NCBI GenBank assembly: GCA_020062665.1
Contig: JAGUVW010000023.1
Span: 1-64,000 of the forward strand
Length of the DNA stretch: 64,000 nucleotides
Source: Pseudomonadales bacterium
GTDB lineage: Bacteria > Pseudomonadota > Gammaproteobacteria > Pseudomonadales > Ketobacteraceae
Direction: 5' to 3'
Part shown: piece by piece, positions 16,551-23,876 of the stretch
Numbering within the stretch: position 1 is the first letter of the stretch
Layout of the letters: each line of letters opens with the position of its first letter
Translations under genes and position numbers: made by a program
Notes under the pieces: model-generated
Database searches by the model: none
Seen by the model: the letters and a program-made list of their open reading frames with translations, nothing else
What the model was told of the DNA's origin: nothing

Positions 16551-18164
16551 TTACGCGGTTTCAATCCCCAGTATCGACTTCGCCACCGCTTCCGCCACCT
16601 TGATGCCGTCCACTCCTGCCGACAGAATGCCACCGGCATAACCGGCGCCTTCACCGGCCGGGAACAGGCCCTTCACATTCAGACTCTGGAAATGTTCATT
16701 GCGGGTGATACGCACCGGTGACGAGGTGCGAGTTTCCACACCGGTCAGCACCGCGTCGTGCATGTCGAAGCCGCGAATCTGTTTGCCAAACGCCGGCAAC
16801 GCCTCGCGAATAGCGGTGATGGCGTACTCCGGCAGCGCGGTGGACAGATCACCCAGCTTCACCGCCGGCTTGTAGGAGGGAACCACTTCACCCAGCGTTT
16901 CCGACGGTTTTCCCGCAATGAAATCCCCCACCAGCTGCCCTGGCGCATCGTAATTGCTGCCGCCGAGAACGAAGGCTTGGGATTCCAGTTCCCGCTGCAG
17001 CCGCACGCCGGCCAGCACATCATCGCCGGGAAAATCCTGCGGCGTAATGCCCACCACGATGCCGGCGTTGGCGTTGCGCTCGTTGCGGGAATACTGGCTC
17101 ATGCCGTTGGTGACGACGCGGTTGGGCTCCGACGCCGCCGCCACCACCGTGCCACCGGGACACATGCAGAAGCTGTAAACCGAGCGGCCATTGCTGGCGT
17201 GATACACCAGCTTGTAATCCGCCGCGCCCAGCAACGGGTGCCCGGCGAATTTGCCGAAGCGCGCACGGTCGATCAGCGACTGGGGATGCTCGATGCGGAA
17301 GCCGATGGAAAACGGCTTTGCCTCCATGTACACACCGCGGGCATGCAGGGTTTCAAACGTATCCCGCGCGCTATGGCCCAACGCCAGCACCACATGCTCC
17401 GCCACGAGCTGTTCACCGCTTTCCAGCACCACGCCCTTCATGCGGCCCTGCTCGATCAGGAAATCCGTGACCTTGTGCTGGAAGCGGATCTCGCCGCCCA
17501 GCGCTTCGATGGTGGCCCGCATCTGCTCCACCATGCTTACCAGGCGGAAGGTGCCGATATGGGGTTTGCTCACGTAGAGAATTTCCTCCGGCGCACCGGC
17601 CTGCACGAACTCCGTCATCACCTTGCGGCCCAGGTAGCGGGGGTCCTTGATCTGGCTGTAGAGCTTGCCGTCGGAAAAGGTGCCCGCCCCGCCCTCGCCG
17701 AACTGCACGTTGGATTCGGGGTTCAACTCATGCTTGCGCCACAGGCCCCAGGTGTCCTTGGTGCGCTGGCGCACATCCTTGCCCCGCTCCAGCACAATGG
17801 GCTTGAAGCCCATCTGCGCCAGAATCAGCGCCGCGAAAATCCCACAAGGGCCGAACCCGATTACCAGCGGACGCGTTTTCAGTTCCGCCGGCACCGTACC
17901 CACAAAGCGGTATGACATATCCGGCGTCGGCCCAATCTTGTCGTCCTTGGCCAGCCGCCTGCGCACCTGCTCTTCATTTTTTACTTCACAATCAACGCTG
18001 TAGATCAGCATCAACTCGTGTTTGCGGCGGGCGTCGTGACTGCGCTTGAAAATGCTGAATTCCACCAGATCCGCTGCGGTAATCCCCAGGCGGCGCACAA
18101 TGGCGGCTGGCAGGGCGTCGGCGGGATGGTCGATGGCAAGACGGAGTTCGTTGATACGCAGCAT
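16551..18164 (-). CDS. FAD-dependent dehydrogenase, COG2509 family
   Basis: 537 residues. The N-terminus (MLRINELRLAIDHP) is the small domain typical of COG2509, followed by the FAD motif LVIGFGPCGIFAALILAQMG. Other landmarks are VQFGEGGAGTFSDGKLYSQ, YSFCMCPGGTVV and the C-terminal GLFPAGEGAGYAGGILSAG. The family is a widely conserved uncharacterised flavoprotein in which the EGAGYAGG tail closes the flavin site. No substrate is known to me. It converges with the TetR gene (48-bp gap, no clear terminator) and is divergent from the GGDEF-EAL gene. The ribosome-binding site is weak; ATG 18164 is kept because the conserved N-terminus starts there. Confidence 0.85.
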   Translation of the reverse strand: MLRINELRLAIDHPADALPAAIVRRLGITAADLVEFSIFKRSHDARRKHELMLIYSVDCEVKNEEQVRRRLAKDDKIGPTPDMSYRFVGTVPAELKTRPLVIGFGPCGIFAALILAQMGFKPIVLERGKDVRQRTKDTWGLWRKHELNPESNVQFGEGGAGTFSDGKLYSQIKDPRYLGRKVMTEFVQAGAPEEILYVSKPHIGTFRLVSMVEQMRATIEALGGEIRFQHKVTDFLIEQGRMKGVVLESGEQLVAEHVVLALGHSARDTFETLHARGVYMEAKPFSIGFRIEHPQSLIDRARFGKFAGHPLLGAADYKLVYHASNGRSVYSFCMCPGGTVVAAASEPNRVVTNGMSQYSRNERNANAGIVVGITPQDFPGDDVLAGVRLQRELESQAFVLGGSNYDAPGQLVGDFIAGKPSETLGEVVPSYKPAVKLGDLSTALPEYAITAIREALPAFGKQIRGFDMHDAVLTGVETRTSSPVRITRNEHFQSLNVKGLFPAGEGAGYAGGILSAGVDGIKVAEAVAKSILGIETA

Positions 18165-18342
18165 GATCGCAACCGGGCAAGGGCAAACGGGGGCGTATTG
18201 TACGGGAAGACCCGGTAACGCAAAACCAACAGAGCCGCGTGGCCCGGAGCGGGAACCCTATCTACACTGAAAAGACAGGCCATTTGCAGGCCAACCGATC
18301 GCCAAAACGAACCAACGACAATACCGGCAAGCAGTACGCCAC

Positions 18343-20952
18343 ATGACCACACGGGTTCACCTGACTACCTTGATGCGAGCCTCCCTCTTTGGCTTGCTGC
18401 TTCTGTTGCTGACGCCCGCCGCACAGGCGCTGGACGCTGTTACCCTCACCGACGCCACGGAGCGCTGGCAATCCTCCCGCCAGGAACAGACGCTGCTGAC
18501 CGATCCTGCCAAGACCCTCACCATCGCCGATATCCTGACCCGAGTCGACCAGTTCCAGCCCGCCCGGCAGGACGTCATCAATCTGGGCTACGACGATACT
18601 TCCGCCTGGGTGCACCTGCAGCTGAACAACCAAAGTCAGCAGCGGGCTGATCCGCGCTGGATTCTGGAAATCGCCTTCGCGCGCCTGAGCACCGTCGACA
18701 TATTCCTGGTGCAGAACGGCAGCATCGTCCACCAGGCCAGCATCGGCAATGCAAAGCCCATGTCCGTGCGCACCCTGCGCCACCATTTCTTTGCCGAGCC
18801 TCTGCTGCTGGAACCGGGCCAGCCCTACGACCTGTACCTGAACATCCGGCGCAACGGCGGTGGCATCCAGATTCCACTGCGCCTGTACCGGCCGGATGCC
18901 TTCACCGATCATGTTGCGCAGCTCAATGCGGTCCATGGCATTTACATCGGCATCATGTTCGCCATGCTGGTGTACAACAGCTTTCTGCTGCTGTCCGTTG
19001 GCAACCGGGCATACTTCTATTACATCCTGCACATTGCAGGTGCTGCCCTGACATTTCAGATCGTCTATGGCTATGCCTTCAAATACCTGTGGCCGGAAAC
19101 ACCGCGCCTGAACGACTATGCCATCCAGATCGCCGTTACCAGCGCTGCGCTGGCGGGACTGGCGTTCACCCGCCATTACATCGATGTAGCGCGCTACAGC
19201 CGCTGGATGAACCAGCTGATCACGCTGCTGCTCGCGGTGGGCATGATCCTGATCGCGGTGCGCCTGCTCACCGACAACCCTGTCATCGCTGCAACTGCGC
19301 TGTACATTGGCGCGAACACGCTGGCCATGCTGCTGATCTCATTCCTGTGCTGGCGCAAGGGATCACGGCCCGCCGGATTTTTTCTGCTGGCGTGGTCGGT
19401 GTTCCTGGCTGGCGCCGCCATCCATCTGCTGACACTGTCGGGCGTACTGCCCACCACCTCGATCACCACGTTCAGCGTCATCATCGGTTCGGCGCTGGAA
19501 GTGTTGCTGCTGTCGCTGGGCCTGGCTGATCGCATCAACAACGAAAAGCGGGCGCGCTATCTGGCACTGCAGGAAAAGCACACCGCCATCATGGAACTGA
19601 AGGAGGCCGAGGAAAAACTGATTCAGCGCGCCATGCACAGCGCCACCACCGGCCTGCCCAATCGCGCGCTGCTGCGCACCAGCCTGGAAGCTCACTGCAC
19701 CGACAGCAACGCCACACCGTTCACACTGGTGTTGCTCAGCCTCGACAACTTTCATGAGTTCAACAAAACCCTGGGCCACAACAACGGCGACGCCATCCTG
19801 AGCATCATCGCCCAGGAAATCCAGAAAGCCACCCGTCGCCATAGCGCGGTTCTCCCCATCGAAAACACTTATGCCAACCAGCACACCCTGGCCTGCATCG
19901 AAGGCGTAACGTTTGCTGTCCTGCTCAACACGACCGACAAAGACGCCGCGCACACCTTCTGCAGCCAGCTGCTCACCCAGATTGAATTACCGTTCGAATA
20001 TCAGGGCCTGACGCTGGAAGTGAACGCCAGCATTGGCATGGCCACCTACCCAGATCACGGTCGCAATCACGAAGACCTGCTGCGCAACGCCCACATCGCA
20101 CTGGAAATGGCCACCCACTCCGGCGCACGCATTGCCCTCTATTCCAAAGACATGGACCCCTACAACGCCCGCCGGATCTCGCTGCTGGCAGAACTGCGCG
20201 AAGCCATCCGCAACGACGCCCTGCAACTTTATCTGCAACCCCAGATTGCACTGCACGATCAAAGCGTGGTGGGCGTCGAAGTGCTGATACGCTGGAACCA
20301 CCCGGAACACGGATTCATTCCACCGGCAGAATTCATTCCGCTGGCGGAACGCACCGGTGTCATTCATCCGCTGACTTACTGGGTGTGTCGCAAGGCTTTT
20401 GCGCTGTGCCGCGAGCTGAAAGACGCCGGCATTGACCTGAATTTCTCGATCAACATTTCCGTGCGCAACCTGCAAGCGGCCGGCTTCACCCAGCAGATTG
20501 CCGACTACGCCAGGGAGACTGGCATCTCGCTGAACAACATCACGTTTGAACTCACCGAAACGGCCATGATGCTGGATCGGGAAAATGCACTAAGGGTGAT
20601 GAATGCGCTGGCGGGCATTGGCATTCGGCTGTCGATCGATGACTTTGGCACGGGTTATTCGTCGCTGTCGTACCTGAAGCAACTGCCGGTGCATGAAATT
20701 AAAATTGATCGCAGCTTTGTGAAGGACATGCAGACGAACAACGATGACAATGTGATTGTGCATACCACGCTGTCGATGGGTCACAATCTGGGGCTGAAGG
20801 TAGTGGCCGAAGGGATCGAGGATCTGCAGACGCTGGAACAGTTGAAGGTCATGGGCTGCGATATGGCCCAGGGGTACCATATCGCGAAGCCGATGGGGGC
20901 TGGGGAGTTTTGGGGGTGGCTGGAGGGGAATAGAAAACGAGCTGCTTTTTAA
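18343..20952 (+). CDS. 7TMR-DISM protein with degenerate GGDEF and EAL phosphodiesterase domain
   Basis: 869 residues. A signal peptide ends AQA near 29, then a DISMED2 sensor (about 35-190), seven helices (about 197-395), a linker, GGDEF (about 430-600) and EAL (about 612-862). The GGDEF signature is replaced by EGVTF at 520-524, so cyclase activity is not expected. The EAL domain keeps the catalytic residues: EVLIRW with Glu646, FELTET, DDFGTGYSS at 766-774, KIDRSF with Lys787 and EGIE. It therefore probably hydrolyses c-di-GMP, with the GGDEF remnant as a possible GTP sensor. It has the same sensor class as three other proteins in the window. It converges with the T6SS module, 22 bp apart. 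Confidence 0.88.
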   Translation: MTTRVHLTTLMRASLFGLLLLLLTPAAQALDAVTLTDATERWQSSRQEQTLLTDPAKTLTIADILTRVDQFQPARQDVINLGYDDTSAWVHLQLNNQSQQRADPRWILEIAFARLSTVDIFLVQNGSIVHQASIGNAKPMSVRTLRHHFFAEPLLLEPGQPYDLYLNIRRNGGGIQIPLRLYRPDAFTDHVAQLNAVHGIYIGIMFAMLVYNSFLLLSVGNRAYFYYILHIAGAALTFQIVYGYAFKYLWPETPRLNDYAIQIAVTSAALAGLAFTRHYIDVARYSRWMNQLITLLLAVGMILIAVRLLTDNPVIAATALYIGANTLAMLLISFLCWRKGSRPAGFFLLAWSVFLAGAAIHLLTLSGVLPTTSITTFSVIIGSALEVLLLSLGLADRINNEKRARYLALQEKHTAIMELKEAEEKLIQRAMHSATTGLPNRALLRTSLEAHCTDSNATPFTLVLLSLDNFHEFNKTLGHNNGDAILSIIAQEIQKATRRHSAVLPIENTYANQHTLACIEGVTFAVLLNTTDKDAAHTFCSQLLTQIELPFEYQGLTLEVNASIGMATYPDHGRNHEDLLRNAHIALEMATHSGARIALYSKDMDPYNARRISLLAELREAIRNDALQLYLQPQIALHDQSVVGVEVLIRWNHPEHGFIPPAEFIPLAERTGVIHPLTYWVCRKAFALCRELKDAGIDLNFSINISVRNLQAAGFTQQIADYARETGISLNNITFELTETAMMLDRENALRVMNALAGIGIRLSIDDFGTGYSSLSYLKQLPVHEIKIDRSFVKDMQTNNDDNVIVHTTLSMGHNLGLKVVAEGIEDLQTLEQLKVMGCDMAQGYHIAKPMGAGEFWGWLEGNRKRAAF

Positions 20953-20974
20953 TGACCGAAGCTTGACCGCGTTT

Positions 20975-21373
20975 TTATAGTTCCGCCTGCTCCAGAACCA
21001 AGGTCAATTCTTTGATTCTCTCCTGATACTTATTTTCTAAACAACTTGCCTGGAGAAGGGCACCCCGCTGCCCGCCCATCTCCACGTACGCAGCACACAG
21101 ACCCTTTGCATATGCTTCCCAGTTTGACTGGTTGCTCTGCAGCAACCTAGCCACACGAATCAAGACATCATCGCGATATTCAGCATTTAACTTATCTGAA
21201 ATCCCTTTAGATGTCAGATCAATCTGGCGCCCATAACAATCCATCATTGCCGGATGCTGCCCACCGGCAGCATCCAAACATTTGGAAATATCAAAACCGG
21301 ATTCGGTTGCACCGTGAGAAAAACCTGTTGACACAAGACAAAAAAGCAACAAAAGAGAAAATTTTATCTTCAA
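20975..21373 (-). CDS. LprI-like (DUF1311) periplasmic protein, candidate T6SS immunity protein
   Basis: 132 residues. The start is TTG at 21373, decided by AGGAG 7 nt upstream that overlaps the TAG stop of the cargo gene; an earlier in-frame TTG at 21391 has no such site. A signal peptide (MKIKFSLLLLFCLVSTGFSHG) sends it to the periplasm. Spaced cysteines with a helical repeat (SKCLDAAGG, MMDCYGRQ, NWEAYAKGLCAAY, ASCLENKYQERI) fit the LprI/DUF1311 fold. Mycobacterial LprI inhibits lysozyme. Lying 10 bp downstream of a putative peptidoglycan-hydrolase cargo, it is best read as the immunity protein; that role is inference. Base composition is clearly more AT-rich than in neighbours outside the module. 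Confidence 0.72.
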   Translation of the reverse strand: MKIKFSLLLLFCLVSTGFSHGATESGFDISKCLDAAGGQHPAMMDCYGRQIDLTSKGISDKLNAEYRDDVLIRVARLLQSNQSNWEAYAKGLCAAYVEMGGQRGALLQASCLENKYQERIKELTLVLEQAEL

Positions 21374-21383
21374 TTTACATCTC

Positions 21384-23840
21384 CTATTCAATTTCCTCAG
21401 ACGCCATTACAAGTTTCAGCAATGCCTCCTTCTCCTGTAATGCTCTTTGCTTTAGTCCTGCCCACAATCGTGGAGAGCTTGCAAAATACGTCTCCGTCTT
21501 ATCATGCTTATATTGCTGAACCATTTTAACGACTTGCTCTTCCGACAAGAGCGAGAAGTCTCTGCCGGCAAGAGCCTTGGTAATTAGCTTGGTCTCAGGG
21601 CCAAACTGAACTGAGGTAGACCAGATCATATCATGGATGGATGCTCGCCTATGATCGACTACCAATCCATTTCCAGCAAGAAACTTCATCTGAACGTCAT
21701 AATGGGTAGCCTTGATAAACTGATGCTGGCTTGCCTCAAATTCTTCCGGCTCCCGCTCCGCTATTTCTTTCCACTTTTCCTTAAATTTATCTGAATTAAC
21801 TTCCAGTGTCGCAAATTCCTGCTTGTAGGACGACTGCGCAATAAATTTTTGCACTACACCAAGACTGGAAGAAAGCTGATAGGATCCATACGATACACCA
21901 CCAAAATCCCCACTACCGGTTGAAATAGTTGCAACTCCTCTCCCGCCCGTTTCGAACTGCTCCGATGTAGTGCCCAACTTCCACCTTCCACTGGCAGTGC
22001 CCTGAACGCTCACCACCCCCACCGGATGAAAATGCCAAACCACCCCACTCCGATCGAACCCCGGCACCTTTCCCGCCACATCGTCCCACCAGACGCATTT
22101 ATCTATCCGCTCCTTCTCATGATCAAGCAGTTCTGGCGCGGACTTCAGCAACTTATCCAGCACACTCCAGGTTCCATGCCCCGACGGATGTTTCCACTCG
22201 CTGGGATGCCGGGCGATGATCTTTGACCATACTGCACAATTGTCTTTACTGATCAGCGCGGCGCGAATCTTATCACGATCTTCCGGCGTCGGCTCGTCGG
22301 CTATTTTTTGATACAGCTCCTTGTAAAACGGGTGAATGCCCGTCCTGGCCAGATGACCATCAAAGGCTTCCGGCGCTCTCACCGTCTGGAATCCAAGATT
22401 CATCCAGTCGTGCTGCGAAACAAGGTTTGCGCTCTCCTCCCCCACAAAACCTTTCAGATGGCCAGTCTTGTCGCTGATATCCACTTCCAGCCACTGCTTT
22501 CCCGCCTTGTCTTTGTGTTTCTTCAAGCCGGATAGGGGGATAACTGCCACGCGACTCAGCGCCTTGTCGCCCTCCACAAATTCGACCGCATCCGCACTCC
22601 CGGCTTTTTTGTGCAGTTTGTGGCCCTTCTCCAGACGCAGGAATTTTCCGCCCTGCGTCAGGCCAGCGGAATTTTTCAGGAATGATTCCAATCCCGGATC
22701 AAAACTGAACATCTCCACGTGAACCAAGTGCTTGCTGTTTTTCCCACCCATCAGGGATTCCGTGGATTCATACAAGCCCATGCGCGCCAGCTTGGCGCCG
22801 GCTTTTACGGATATATTGCACGCCACCACTTCATCCAGATGATCGGGGCGCATACCGGTGATATCGACGAAACGCGCCTCCACCGACACCCACAGCGGTG
22901 ACGGCCAGCTCTCCCAATCCGGTGCAGAACAGCGCTGAATCGTGCAGGGCGCAAAGCGGTAACGGGTGCCGTTGATGGTGATGGTTTTTTCATGACTGCG
23001 ATCAAATGTCAGTTCGGTGCCCGCTGGCAGTTTGCCGTGAATCGAATCTTCTGTGCCGGAATCATTGATACGCGCGTTGATTTCGCCCTTGGTTTTGGCA
23101 ATGCATTTTCCTTGCAGATAAAATGGCAGCTCTGGCACTTTCTGCGCTTGGGCGACGGCAAATTTTTTCGCGGCTGGCGCCGTTTGCTCGATAGCGAGCC
23201 AGAACGGGTTTTTACCCTGATCCACTGCGGCATTTCCGTTGCGGATGGCACCAGACTTGAGGGTGGCATGAGCGAACAGGTATTTCTGGTTTCCGTTCAC
23301 CACTTCGCGGGTTTCCTGCACCTCAATCTCGGCGCCCGTTTTCAGAAAGCCGATTTCCGCCCCGGACAAACTCGCCTCCGTGCGCGCCCGCAGATTGTCC
23401 GCCGTGATCTTGTAGACAGGCTTGGCCGTGCCCCCGCCATATTCACTGAATGGCGCCACATGCATGTACAGACTGTAGAACGTCAGCTCATTTCTCTTGC
23501 CTTTGTTCGGGCCCTCTTCGCTGTTCTCCGCTGATTTATAGCCGTGACGAACCAGCACAAATCCGGTGGAGTATTTCAGGCTCTCACCCATGCATGCGGA
23601 CTGCAGGTAATCGGCGTTGATGCGATAGGCCACCACGGTGCCATCTGCCATGCAACGGACCATATCGTTCTTCACACAGTGCGGCGCGATCTTGTCTGTG
23701 ATGTGAATGCCGCCATGCCAGAAATTGCTTTTGCCCACCAGATAGGTTCCGGCGGTCTCGCTGGCCAGCCGATTGAGCAGATCATCGGCGGATTTGTAGG
23801 GCTGTCCACTAGATTGATAGATGGGCAGGCTAAACTTCAT
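21384..23840 (-). CDS. Putative T6SS cargo effector: M23-like, SH3-like and lysozyme-like modules
   Basis: 818 residues, start ATG 23840 with AGGAG 9-10 nt upstream, 36 bp after vgrG. The N-terminus resembles an M23/LytM fold: FWHGGIHIT at 41-49, RCMADGTVVAYRIN and FYSLYMHVAP. The canonical HxxxD pair is not obvious, so that domain may be inactive. Regions around 145-200 and 255-325 look like bacterial SH3 domains. A block with ARHPSEWKHPSG (544-554) recurs in VgrG-linked proteins. The C-terminus has GGVSYGSYQL at 647-656, HDMIWSTSVQFGP and YFASSPRLWAGLKQR, resembling muramidase or tail-lysozyme-like domains. Probable target is periplasmic peptidoglycan of rival cells. The 3' half is AT-richer than vgrG, suggesting exchange of the cargo end. 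Confidence 0.72.
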   Translation of the reverse strand: MKFSLPIYQSSGQPYKSADDLLNRLASETAGTYLVGKSNFWHGGIHITDKIAPHCVKNDMVRCMADGTVVAYRINADYLQSACMGESLKYSTGFVLVRHGYKSAENSEEGPNKGKRNELTFYSLYMHVAPFSEYGGGTAKPVYKITADNLRARTEASLSGAEIGFLKTGAEIEVQETREVVNGNQKYLFAHATLKSGAIRNGNAAVDQGKNPFWLAIEQTAPAAKKFAVAQAQKVPELPFYLQGKCIAKTKGEINARINDSGTEDSIHGKLPAGTELTFDRSHEKTITINGTRYRFAPCTIQRCSAPDWESWPSPLWVSVEARFVDITGMRPDHLDEVVACNISVKAGAKLARMGLYESTESLMGGKNSKHLVHVEMFSFDPGLESFLKNSAGLTQGGKFLRLEKGHKLHKKAGSADAVEFVEGDKALSRVAVIPLSGLKKHKDKAGKQWLEVDISDKTGHLKGFVGEESANLVSQHDWMNLGFQTVRAPEAFDGHLARTGIHPFYKELYQKIADEPTPEDRDKIRAALISKDNCAVWSKIIARHPSEWKHPSGHGTWSVLDKLLKSAPELLDHEKERIDKCVWWDDVAGKVPGFDRSGVVWHFHPVGVVSVQGTASGRWKLGTTSEQFETGGRGVATISTGSGDFGGVSYGSYQLSSSLGVVQKFIAQSSYKQEFATLEVNSDKFKEKWKEIAEREPEEFEASQHQFIKATHYDVQMKFLAGNGLVVDHRRASIHDMIWSTSVQFGPETKLITKALAGRDFSLLSEEQVVKMVQQYKHDKTETYFASSPRLWAGLKQRALQEKEALLKLVMASEEIE

Positions 23841-23876
23841 GCACGCTTACTCCTGTATTGCCATGCGCACGGGAAA

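Noticed and set aside
21374-21391. TTG at 21391 as start of the LprI-like gene with overlap of the cargo gene
   Set aside because: No ribosome-binding site; AGGAG is correctly placed for TTG 21373, which starts the signal peptide.
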